From assembly GCF_001544195.1 (NCBI RefSeq), contig NZ_BCPY01000013.1, positions 1 to 49,521 on the forward strand: a DNA stretch of 49,521 nt, in the 5' to 3' direction. Each line of letters starts with the position of its first letter. The first letter of the stretch is position 1. The notes under the pieces are model-generated. The model did no database searches, was not told the origin of the DNA, and saw nothing but the letters and a program-made list of their open reading frames with translations. The position numbers and the translations under genes were made by a program. Source of the stretch: Tetragenococcus solitarius NBRC 100494 (GTDB lineage: Bacteria; Bacillota; Bacilli; Lactobacillales; Enterococcaceae). This document shows positions 17,467-25,160 of the stretch, piece after piece.

Positions 17467-17991
17467 ATGGAAAAACAAGATAACAAAATAAATACAAATA
17501 ATATTTCTGGTGAATTAACGTTTGCCGAAAAAGTAATTAAAAAGATTATTGGTTACGCAATGGATAACATTGATGGTTTATTGACGATTAATGGTGGCTT
17601 TTTCTCCAATATTGCTGAAAAATTAGTGAATACTAACGATGTAACAACAGGAATCAACGCTGAAGTTGGAAAGAAACAAGTCGCTGTAGATATGGACGTA
17701 GTTGTTGAATATGGAAAAGACAGTCGTCATATTTATGACGAAATTAAGCGGATTATTTCAAAAGATGTTAGCGAAATGACACATCTAGAAGTCGTTGAAG
17801 TAAATGTAAATGTAGTAGACATTAAAACACAAGAACAATATGAAGAAGAAAGTGAAACAGTACAAGATAAAGTAACGAGTGCTGGAAAAACAACAGGTCA
17901 TTACATTTCACAACAAACCAACAAAGCCACTCAAAGTGTTAATGAAAGCGTAGAAAACTTTGAAGAAAATCGTGAACCTAGAGTGGAATAA
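17467..17991 (+). CDS. Asp23/Gls24 family envelope stress protein (second copy)
   Basis: A 174-residue paralogue of the upstream gls24 product. It has the same core (SGELTFAEKVIKKIIGYAMDNID, GGFFSNIAEKLV, then VTTGINAEVGKKQVAVDMDVVVEY). It differs mainly in the tail, which is longer, Thr/Gln-rich and predicted disordered or helical (TSAGKTTGHYISQQTNKATQ). The pair probably arose by duplication and may form mixed assemblies at the membrane. The Shine-Dalgarno is GGGAGG. It is the last gene of the operon, before a strong terminator. Confidence 0.92.
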   Translation: MEKQDNKINTNNISGELTFAEKVIKKIIGYAMDNIDGLLTINGGFFSNIAEKLVNTNDVTTGINAEVGKKQVAVDMDVVVEYGKDSRHIYDEIKRIISKDVSEMTHLEVVEVNVNVVDIKTQEQYEEESETVQDKVTSAGKTTGHYISQQTNKATQSVNESVENFEENREPRVE

Positions 17992-18002
17992 TTAAACCTC
18001 AT

Positions 18003-18038
18003 AAAAAGAGTCCTTGCAAAATGCAAGGACTCTTTTTT
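18003..18038 (+). terminator. Terminator of gls24 operon
   Basis: A perfect hairpin, AAGAGTCCTTGCA/TGCAAGGACTCTT, with a short A-rich loop is followed by T residues. Confidence 0.93.
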
Positions 18039-18074
18039 GTAAAAAAAGAACATATAGGGTCTTTTTATGTATTT

Positions 18075-18653
18075 TTAGGGTTGTATTAGTTCAGTAGGAG
18101 AGGTATCACGAGCGTAGTTAATATATTTTAAAAGCAGTTCAGGCGATTCCTTGCCGTCTTTTTTAATCCAAAGTAACAAAATCGAAATCGTACTTGATAA
18201 TAAAATCTCCTCAGCGTAGTCATTCGGTAATTTTTCGATCGGTAGACGGTTGGCTTCATGTAAGGCGATATGTCTTTTCACAGTATCCATTAACAATTTT
18301 TTAAAGGTAGAGACAAATTTAGGATCGCCATTTTCCTCGACGAGTGCTTTGATAAAAGCTAAATCATCTTTGACATAATAGAGGGCATCAAGAATTAGTT
18401 GGTCAGGTATCAGCGGGTTTTCTTCTTCTTTGGCAACAGGCTGTTCAAGTATTTGCTGGATATTTGATAGAATTTCTTCCTCTAATTTTTCGACCAAGTC
18501 ATATTTATCTAGGTAATGAAGGTAGAAAGTTCCCCGATTAATTTGAGAATAACGGGTAATATCACTGACAGTAATTTCCTCCAAATTTTTCTTACGAAGT
18601 AACTGGGTTAAGGCTTGTTTAATTTTCTTTTTTGTTTGGGTATTCCGCTGCAT
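18075..18653 (-). CDS. TetR/AcrR-family regulator
   Basis: A 192-residue regulator. The N-terminal TetR helix-turn-helix is QTKKKIKQALTQLLRKKN, then EITVSDITRYSQINRGTFYLHYLDKYDLVEKLEEEI. The C-terminal ligand/dimer domain resembles the TetR_C type common beside exporters in lactic acid bacteria. ATG18653 has AAGGTGG five bases upstream; an in-frame GTG at 18662 is a weaker alternative. It is divergent from the ABC transporter genes at 18832-23346, which it most likely represses. The inducer is unknown. Confidence 0.88.
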   Translation of the reverse strand: MQRNTQTKKKIKQALTQLLRKKNLEEITVSDITRYSQINRGTFYLHYLDKYDLVEKLEEEILSNIQQILEQPVAKEEENPLIPDQLILDALYYVKDDLAFIKALVEENGDPKFVSTFKKLLMDTVKRHIALHEANRLPIEKLPNDYAEEILLSSTISILLLWIKKDGKESPELLLKYINYARDTSPTELIQP

Positions 18654-18678
18654 ATATACCACCTTTTTTTAAGTATAG

Positions 18679-18719
18679 TGTACAATGGAAGTGTCAATAA
18701 AATCAACATGATGTACAAT
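18679..18719. promoter_or_regulatory. Candidate TetR operator: repeated TGTACAAT
   Basis: TGTACAAT occurs at 18679-18686 and 18712-18719, 33 bp apart. Each copy contains the palindrome TGTACA. On the minus strand a TTGACA (18696-18691) lies between them, so binding would cover the regulator's own promoter. The position in the divergent intergenic region supports an operator role, but this is not proven by sequence. Confidence 0.4.
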
Positions 18720-18831
18720 TAATTTTTTAAATAAACAAAAAATTGCAAGTTGTTTATGGGAATTTTCTTGTAAGCATACTATAATGCTACATAGAACTCA
18801 ACAAGTTGTTCATATAAGGAGGAGCTTTTGG

Positions 18832-19533
18832 ATGTCTTATATTGAAATAAAAGACAGTACGAAGAAATTTAAAACAGGCGATACAGAAATTATTGCCAAT
18901 GATGCTTTATCATTTTCCGTTGAAAAAGGGGAATTAGTGGTGATTTTGGGTGCTTCTGGTGCAGGGAAATCCACGCTTTTGAATATATTAGGCGGAATGG
19001 ATACCAATGATAGTGGGCAAGTTATCATTGATGGACAAGATATTTCCAGTTATTCTGATAAAAAATTGATTACCTATCGCCGCTATGATGTAGGTTTTGT
19101 TTTCCAATTTTATAATCTTGTACAAAACCTAACGACAAAAGAAAATGTGGAACTTGCTTCAGAAATCGTGAAGAACCCTCTAGATCCGGTAGAAACTCTG
19201 AAAGAAGTCGGGCTAAGTAAACGTATTGATAATTTTCCAGCCCAGCTTTCGGGTGGTGAACAGCAACGCGTTTCGATTGCAAGAGCGATTGCCAAAAATC
19301 CTAAAATCTTACTTTGTGATGAACCTACAGGAGCACTTGATTCACAAACAGGTAAGCAAATTTTACAGATTTTACAAGATCGAAGCAGAAAACAAGGATC
19401 AACGGTAATTATCGTTACCCATAATTCAGCCATTGCACCGATTGCTGACCGTGTTATTCGGATGAGTGATTCTAAGATTAATGAAGTCGAAGTCAACGAA
19501 CAACCAATGGATATTAAAGATATTGAATGGTAG
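18832..19533 (+). CDS. ABC transporter ATP-binding protein (LolD/MacB-like)
   Basis: A 233-residue ATPase. Walker A is GASGAGKST, the Q-loop lies in FVFQFYNLVQ, the signature is LSGGEQQRV, Walker B is ILLCDEPTGALD and the H-loop is VTHN. This places it with ATPases that drive FtsX-type permeases (MacB, LolD, VexA families). ATG18832 follows AAGGAGGAGCTTTTGG. An upstream in-frame ATG at 18784 lies inside the probable -10 TATAAT (18780-18785) and is not the start. The next gene, the permease, follows after 12 bp. Confidence 0.93.
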   Translation: MSYIEIKDSTKKFKTGDTEIIANDALSFSVEKGELVVILGASGAGKSTLLNILGGMDTNDSGQVIIDGQDISSYSDKKLITYRRYDVGFVFQFYNLVQNLTTKENVELASEIVKNPLDPVETLKEVGLSKRIDNFPAQLSGGEQQRVSIARAIAKNPKILLCDEPTGALDSQTGKQILQILQDRSRKQGSTVIIVTHNSAIAPIADRVIRMSDSKINEVEVNEQPMDIKDIEW

Positions 19534-19545
19534 GTGAGGACAAAA

Positions 19546-22500
19546 ATGCGTAAGAAGAAACTTTGGAAAGACATTGGTCGTTCATTTACTGGCTCTTGGG
19601 GCAGATTTTTTTCCATCCTGAGTTTAATGGCTTTAGGAACCTTTGCTTTTGTTGGCTTAAAAGTAACTGGGCCTGATATGCGTGCTACGGCCGAAAACTT
19701 TTACGATCAAACCAATCTAGCTGATATGACTTTAACTTCAACTTGGGGACTTGATGAATCTGACCAAGATCTTTTAGAAAAAAATAAACAACTAGACGAT
19801 GTCGAGTATGGTTATTTAGAAGATGTTACATTAAAAGATACTGATACGAGTATGCGGATTTTTTCAGCTCCTGAAGAAATTTCCCAATACGAAGTGGTTG
19901 AAGGCAATATGCCGCAAAAAAATAACGAAATTGCTTTAGATTACCAACAACAAGATCACTTTGACTTAGGTGATACGATTAAGCTTGAACAAGAAAAATC
20001 AGACGACTCTGAGAATGAAACAGATGAATCTTCCCCAGAAATTTTAAAACGAACGACTTATAAAGTTGTCGGTTTTGTCAAGTCAAGTGAGATCACGGAG
20101 ACTTCTAACATCGGACAAACTACCGTTGGCACAGGTCAACTAGATAGTTATGGTGTAGTGTCTGAAGAAAATTTTGACTCCGATGTTTATATGATTGCAC
20201 GGATGAACTTTTCAGATACACGCGGACTAAACGCTTATAGCGATAAATATGATAGGCTAATTCGTAAACACCAAAAATCGGTCGAAAAATTATTTGATGA
20301 CCAAAGTGAAAAACGTTTGGCTGATGTGAAAGAGGATCGTCAACAAGAAATTGATGATGGTTGGAAAAAAATAAAGGACACCAAACAAAAATTAAAAGAT
20401 GCTAAAACCCAACTTGACAAGGCACAAGAACAAATTCAAGAAGGGCAAGAGCAAATTGATGAAAATCAGGCGCAATTAGAAAATGAAGTTGCCCAAGCAC
20501 AAGTTCAAATCAATGATGGACAACAACAGCTTGACCAAGGAAAATCAACGATAGCCACAGCTGAAAATCAATTGGTACAAGCTAAAACTCAATTAGATAA
20601 TGGAAAAGCTAGCTTAAGTCAAAAATGGACGCAGTTACAGTCTGCAAAAAGCCAATTGGATAACGCTCAATCATCGCTAGCTTCAAACAAGGAACAGCTT
20701 GATAAGGGCGCTGCTGCAATAAAACAGGGAAAAGAACAGTTTGCTAGTAGCCAACAGAAAATTAGCGAAAATGAACAAAACTTACAAGCAGGGCAATCAC
20801 AAGTTGAACAGCAACAAAAAAACTTGCAACAACAACAAGATGAAAAGCAAGGTCAAATTGAACAACTTCAAAATAAAAGTGAAGAAGCTAAAAAGCAGGC
20901 CGCTCCTTTAAAAGCAAACTATGAACAAATTGCCGCTGAAAATAAACCAGTAATTACACAATTAGAAGAACAAAAAGAGCAAGTAGAAAGTGAAGAAGAT
21001 AGTCAACGATTAGACGAGCAAATTCAAGCCAAACAAGAAGAGATAGACGCAGCTGAGCAATCGTATAATCAAGCGCTCGGTACATCGGATGCTTTACAAC
21101 AAAAAGCTGATAACGCCCAGTCTACGCTCGATGCAACATTAGGTGAAAAACAAGAACAGCTTTCAAACGTCAAAAGTGAGGCTGAACAAGGACAACAAAC
21201 GCTAGATTCAGCTAAGCAGCAATTAGAGCAAAAACAAACGCAGCTTGTACAAAAAGAACAAGAATATCAAAGTGGTTTAGAGCAATATAACGCTGGCGTA
21301 CAAACTTTCAATCAAAATAAAGCAGCTTACGAACAAGGCCTTTCTAAATGGGTTTCTGGGATGGAAGCTTTGAATAAAAACTCTGCAGAATATCAAAAAA
21401 ATGCGCAAAACTTAGCGACTGCAAAACAAGAACTAGGAAATAAAGAAGCAGAACTAATACAAGCGAAAAACACTTTAGCAGATAAACAAGTACAAGGACA
21501 AAACCAACTTGATCAAGCGCAAGATAAATTGTCTGATAAAAAGGCAGAATATGAAGAAAACAAAGCCGATTACGAAAAACAAAAAGAAAAAGCAGATAAG
21601 GAAATACCAGATAGAGAACAAGAGTTAAAAGATGCTCAAGAAGAACTTGATGACTTACAAGCACCTGAATATACTTTTGATGACCGCAAAGATGGGAATC
21701 CTGGATATAAACAGTATTTAGAAAATTCCCAACGCGTGGATATTTTATCCAATATTTTTCCTGTCTTCTTATTCGCTATTGCGGTATTAGTTAGCTTGAC
21801 TACAATGACGCGTTTTGTTGATGAAGAACGTATCAACACAGGTACATTGAAAGCTTTAGGATATAGCAACTGGGATGTTAAGAAAAAATTTGTTGTTTAC
21901 GGCATCGTTTCAAGCTCACTCGGCGCTATATTAGGCACGGCTTTAGGACATACCTTACTACCAACGGTTATTTTTGAAGCTTATGCCGCTTCTTCAACTT
22001 TTGACCAAGTGACATTGAACTTTTCAACCTTTTATTCCTTTATTGGTTTTGCGATTGCGATCATATGTACCACATTACCGGCATATCTAGTGGCAAGTAG
22101 AGAATTAAATGAAAAAACCGCTCGCCTTTTAGAAGCAAAACCACCGAAAAAAGGTTCAAGAATTCTACTAGAACGTATTACTCCAATTTGGAACCATCTA
22201 AGCTTTACCTACAAGGTAACCGCTCGTAATTTATTCCGTTATAAAAAGCGGATGTTTATGACTGTTTTTGGCGTGGCCGGGTGTACTGCGCTACTAGTGA
22301 CTGGTTTTGGAATTAGAGACTCGTTAACTGGGATCGTGGATCACCAATTTGATGATTTGGTGAAATACGACCTGATTGTTAATAAAAAAGATAATCTATC
22401 AGATGACGAGCAAGAACAAATGGATAAAAAACTAGACCAAAACGATGTTGCTAATGCTACGGATGTATATTATGAACAGTTAAATGTTCGAGCAGGAGAA

Positions 22501-23346
22501 AATAATGATACACAGGATATTACATTATTAGTTCCTGATGATGAACAAGCCTTTAATCAGGATGTAGAAATGGTTACAAGAGAAGAGCAAAAACAATTAT
22601 CGTTGTCCGATGATGGAGCTATTTTATCCGAAAAATTGGCAGATTTATTAGACGCAAAAACAGGAGATACAGTTACCTTAGAGGATGAAGACGGACAAAG
22701 CCATCAAGTGAAAATTTCAGGTATAACCGAAATGTATATGGGTCATTATATTTATATGAGTCAGAAAGCTTATCAAGATGCCTTTGATTCTAATAGTGAT
22801 CCTAACAGCTATCTAGTAACATTAAATGACACCTCGCAAGAAAATATCGATAAACAGTCTTCAGCATTTATGGACTTAGATGGTGTACAAGGTGTTGTTC
22901 AATCGAGCGCCATTAGCGAACAGGTGGACAATGTGATTGATGGCTTGAATAATGTGATATTGGTTTTAATTACTTGTGCTACTTTACTTGCATTGGTTGT
23001 CATTTATAATCTAACCAATATCAATGTTTCTGAACGAATTCGTGAGCTGTCTACGATCAAAGTATTAGGCTTTTACAACCGAGAAGTAACGATGTACATT
23101 TACCGCGAAACGATTCTACTTTCTATATTAGGTATCTTAGCCGGTTACGTTGTTGGTTATTTCCTACACGGTTTTATTATGCAGACCTTACCACCAGATG
23201 AGGCGATGTTTAGCCCAGGTTTACAGCTTTCTAACTTTGGTTTATCGGCAGGAATTACTTTATTAATTACAATCTTATTAATGTTTGTTATTCATCGAAA
23301 ACTTAAAAACATTGACATGCTAGAAGCACTACAATCTGCTGACTAA
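19546..23346 (+). CDS. FtsX-like ABC permease with very long extracellular coiled coil
   Basis: A 1266-residue permease. TM1 is near the N-terminus (FFSILSLMALGTFAFVGLKV), followed by an extracellular domain. A coiled-coil stretch of about 400 residues (roughly 255-705) is rich in Gln, Lys, Glu and Ala with repeats such as QLDNGKASL and QLDNAQSSL. Three spans follow (about 730-860), then a MacB-like periplasmic-type domain (about 930-1110) and a final three-span FtsX block ending in MLEALQSAD. The two FtsX blocks make it a full transporter core with the upstream ATPase. Likely roles are envelope-stress sensing, peptide resistance or export; the substrate is unknown. Start ATG19546 follows GGTGAGGA. 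Confidence 0.88.
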   Translation: MRKKKLWKDIGRSFTGSWGRFFSILSLMALGTFAFVGLKVTGPDMRATAENFYDQTNLADMTLTSTWGLDESDQDLLEKNKQLDDVEYGYLEDVTLKDTDTSMRIFSAPEEISQYEVVEGNMPQKNNEIALDYQQQDHFDLGDTIKLEQEKSDDSENETDESSPEILKRTTYKVVGFVKSSEITETSNIGQTTVGTGQLDSYGVVSEENFDSDVYMIARMNFSDTRGLNAYSDKYDRLIRKHQKSVEKLFDDQSEKRLADVKEDRQQEIDDGWKKIKDTKQKLKDAKTQLDKAQEQIQEGQEQIDENQAQLENEVAQAQVQINDGQQQLDQGKSTIATAENQLVQAKTQLDNGKASLSQKWTQLQSAKSQLDNAQSSLASNKEQLDKGAAAIKQGKEQFASSQQKISENEQNLQAGQSQVEQQQKNLQQQQDEKQGQIEQLQNKSEEAKKQAAPLKANYEQIAAENKPVITQLEEQKEQVESEEDSQRLDEQIQAKQEEIDAAEQSYNQALGTSDALQQKADNAQSTLDATLGEKQEQLSNVKSEAEQGQQTLDSAKQQLEQKQTQLVQKEQEYQSGLEQYNAGVQTFNQNKAAYEQGLSKWVSGMEALNKNSAEYQKNAQNLATAKQELGNKEAELIQAKNTLADKQVQGQNQLDQAQDKLSDKKAEYEENKADYEKQKEKADKEIPDREQELKDAQEELDDLQAPEYTFDDRKDGNPGYKQYLENSQRVDILSNIFPVFLFAIAVLVSLTTMTRFVDEERINTGTLKALGYSNWDVKKKFVVYGIVSSSLGAILGTALGHTLLPTVIFEAYAASSTFDQVTLNFSTFYSFIGFAIAIICTTLPAYLVASRELNEKTARLLEAKPPKKGSRILLERITPIWNHLSFTYKVTARNLFRYKKRMFMTVFGVAGCTALLVTGFGIRDSLTGIVDHQFDDLVKYDLIVNKKDNLSDDEQEQMDKKLDQNDVANATDVYYEQLNVRAGENNDTQDITLLVPDDEQAFNQDVEMVTREEQKQLSLSDDGAILSEKLADLLDAKTGDTVTLEDEDGQSHQVKISGITEMYMGHYIYMSQKAYQDAFDSNSDPNSYLVTLNDTSQENIDKQSSAFMDLDGVQGVVQSSAISEQVDNVIDGLNNVILVLITCATLLALVVIYNLTNINVSERIRELSTIKVLGFYNREVTMYIYRETILLSILGILAGYVVGYFLHGFIMQTLPPDEAMFSPGLQLSNFGLSAGITLLITILLMFVIHRKLKNIDMLEALQSAD

Positions 23347-23350
23347 CAAG

Positions 23351-23386
23351 AAACGTCGCTTTCTAAAAAAGAAAGCGACGTTTTTA
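23351..23386 (+). terminator. Terminator of ABC transporter operon
   Basis: A perfect stem, AAACGTCGCTTTCT/AGAAAGCGACGTTT, with an A-rich loop runs into T residues just after the permease stop. Confidence 0.93.
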
Positions 23387-23474
23387 GCTGTCTATTTCAA
23401 ACAAATCCTTTAAAAAAAGGAAACTTCCGGTTTTATTGAATATTTACAAAAAAGGAGAATCGTCATTAATTAGG

Positions 23475-23790
23475 TTATCATTGGACATAAAATTTTACTA
23501 CTTTTGTCCGATAACTGTTTACAAGACAAAAGAACTCATTACTTATGTCCTTATTTTGCCTATTAGACAAAAGTTCGACTGAGTTATGTCCAATAAATAG
23601 AAACCGGACATAATATTTACGAAGTTATGTCCGGTTTCAGCAAAAATTACAGTATTTTCTTTGATTTCTTCGTTTATTAGACAAAAGTTCCTAATACTTA
23701 TGTCCGTGTTACTACCACTGGACAAAAGTTCAGCTGACTTATGTCTGATAATTAAAAATGGGACATAACTTTGAATGGAGACCCATTTCT
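23475..23790. repeat. Array of 27-bp palindromic units with exact 41-bp period
   Basis: Six clear units start at 23483, 23524, 23565, 23606, 23679 and 23720; a seventh, at 23761, keeps only the left arm. Each unit is 27 bp: a left arm RGACAWAA, 11 variable bases, and a right arm TTATGTCC (TTTTGTCC in unit 1, TTATGTCT in unit 6). Spacers are exactly 14 bp and unrelated in sequence, so the period is 41 bp. The exception is one 73-bp step between units 4 and 5. Units 1, 4 and 7 have GGACATAA; units 2, 3, 5 and 6 have RGACAAAA, a three-unit higher-order pattern. Unit 4 is extended by GAAACC/GGTTTC into a perfect 14-bp stem. No gene covers the 460-bp region and no T-tract follows the plus-strand hairpins. 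Function unknown. Confidence 0.85.
23756..23788 (-). terminator. Probable terminator of the phosphatase gene, overlapping the last repeat unit
   Basis: On the minus strand AAATGGG (23788-23782) pairs with CCCATTT (23762-23756), followed by TTAATT. It lies about 20 bp after the stop of the minus-strand gene and absorbs the degenerate seventh unit of the repeat array. The loop is 19 nt, so strength is moderate. Confidence 0.5.
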
Positions 23791-23808
23791 AAAAATAATT
23801 TTTGAAGT

Positions 23809-24360
23809 TTACATACCCCACCAAGGATGCAACTGTTTACTGTACTTCTTATAAAGCTTGTCATTGAATTTGCCTTCTACTAGATAACTATAAATTAATA
23901 CATTAGGAAAATAAATTCCTAAGTCCAGTAACTTTTGATAATCTTCAGGTGCAAATTTCTTGTCAATCGCTAAAGCAGTAGCAGAACTACGGCTTACTCC
24001 TGCATCACAGTGAACCACAAAGTGACTATCTTTGTATTTCTCGATAAAATTCCATGTTTTTTTATAATCATTTTCGTCAAAAATGTGGTAATTTTTATCA
24101 GGATATAGTCGATCAAACATTGCCCGTATTTTTCCACTTTTTTGATCAATATCATCAATAGGAAGTTCTAGTACCGCTTTATAACGTTTTTTTACGTTAT
24201 CTGGCATCGGCGTGGCCATTTTGCCTCGATCGTAACCAGCATAAGAAATCAATACAGAATTCGGCAATGGTTCATAATCGAGCGCTTCTGGATGAGATAA
24301 CGCGATTGCTTTCATATCTTTATGAATTGTATGTCCCCGCAGATTATAGGTTGCAGCCAT
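23809..24360 (-). CDS. Protein tyrosine/dual-specificity phosphatase-like protein
   Basis: A 183-residue protein. The PTP signature HCxxxxxR appears as VVHCDAGVSRSSATALAI with the nucleophile Cys at about residue 118 and Arg at about 124. A possible general-acid Asp lies in the segment DDIDQKSG. There is no signal peptide, so it is cytosolic. The substrate may be a phosphotyrosine protein or a small phosphate ester; the family is broad. ATG24360 has GGGAGGAATTCAT before it. It is monocistronic and convergent with the ABC operon across the palindromic array. Confidence 0.82.
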   Translation of the reverse strand: MAATYNLRGHTIHKDMKAIALSHPEALDYEPLPNSVLISYAGYDRGKMATPMPDNVKKRYKAVLELPIDDIDQKSGKIRAMFDRLYPDKNYHIFDENDYKKTWNFIEKYKDSHFVVHCDAGVSRSSATALAIDKKFAPEDYQKLLDLGIYFPNVLIYSYLVEGKFNDKLYKKYSKQLHPWWGM

Positions 24361-24518
24361 ATGAATTCCTCCCTTTCCTATTATTTGAAAACGTATCCGA
24401 TACTTCTATGGTATATGTTTCTAAGTGTTTATTCAACTTTATGAATCGCATAGCTATTTTTGGTATTTGATAAGTAGTCGTGATACGATGAGAACAAAGA
24501 GAACAGGAGATTGATGTT

Positions 24519-25154
24519 ATGAAGACATTAACAGCTGAGCAAATGTATCATTATGAAGAAACAATTATGAATGAAAAGAACGTTCCTTCTATTGTGCTGA
24601 TGGAATGTGCATCCCGCGCGGTTGTACAGCAGATGAAAAAAATAATTACCAAAACAGATACGATTGTTATTGCTGCTGGAGGCGGAAATAATGGGGGCGA
24701 TGGTATTGCAGTGGGGCGAATTTTACATAATGAAGGATTTCAAGTGGAAATATTTGTTGCGGGGAATCCAGACCATCATTCTGAACAAAATCGTTTGCAG
24801 CAAAAAATAGCGAAAGCATATCAAGCGGTGATTAAGACAGATTTGTCAGAAGTTGATTTTACAAATGCTACAGTTATTGTTGATGCTCTATTTGGTATTG
24901 GTTTAAATCGGCCCGTAAAAGGAGAGCCTTTAAAAACGATAGACAAAATCAATGCAGCTGAAAAAGCTCGTATTTACTCCATTGATGCACCTTCTGGTAT
25001 TTCTTCAATAGAAGGAAAAGTATTGGGAAGTTGTGTTATAGCAGATGAGACAATTACATTTGGCTTTTATAAGCATGGTATGGAAAAAGAAGAACTCAAA
25101 GGTTACTTTGGAGAGATTACAGTAGACGATATTGGTTTTTTCTACGAGGAGTGA
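24519..25154 (+). CDS. nnrE: NAD(P)H-hydrate epimerase
   Basis: A 211-residue YjeF_N-domain protein. It epimerises R-NAD(P)HX to the S form that the ADP/ATP-dependent dehydratase repairs. The signature AAGGGNNGGDGIAVGRIL (residues about 48-65) and VDALFGIGLNRPVKG are typical, as is SIDAPSGI. No YjeF_C dehydratase domain is fused, so the partner must be encoded elsewhere. Upstream AGGAG is about 10 bp from ATG24519. The gene ends 6 bp before rarA, whose Shine-Dalgarno lies in the nnrE stop region (GAGGAGTGA). Confidence 0.9.
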   Translation: MKTLTAEQMYHYEETIMNEKNVPSIVLMECASRAVVQQMKKIITKTDTIVIAAGGGNNGGDGIAVGRILHNEGFQVEIFVAGNPDHHSEQNRLQQKIAKAYQAVIKTDLSEVDFTNATVIVDALFGIGLNRPVKGEPLKTIDKINAAEKARIYSIDAPSGISSIEGKVLGSCVIADETITFGFYKHGMEKEELKGYFGEITVDDIGFFYEE

Positions 25155-25160
25155 ATAAGG

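Noticed and set aside
18784-18831. N-terminal extension of the ABC ATPase
   Set aside because: The upstream ATG lies in the probable -10 hexamer, and a far better ribosome site precedes ATG18832.
19110-19616. Minus-strand 168-codon frame over the ABC ATPase gene
   Set aside because: Antisense shadow of a clear ATPase coding region, with no start signal.
21344-21664. Minus-strand hydrophobic frame inside the permease coiled-coil region
   Set aside because: The repeated CAA/GAA/AAA codons of the coil read as Leu/Phe-rich frames on the other strand; a composition artefact.
23475-23790. CRISPR array
   Set aside because: Repeats are spaced regularly, but only the 8-10 bp arms are conserved, spacers are 14 bp, and no cas gene is in the window.
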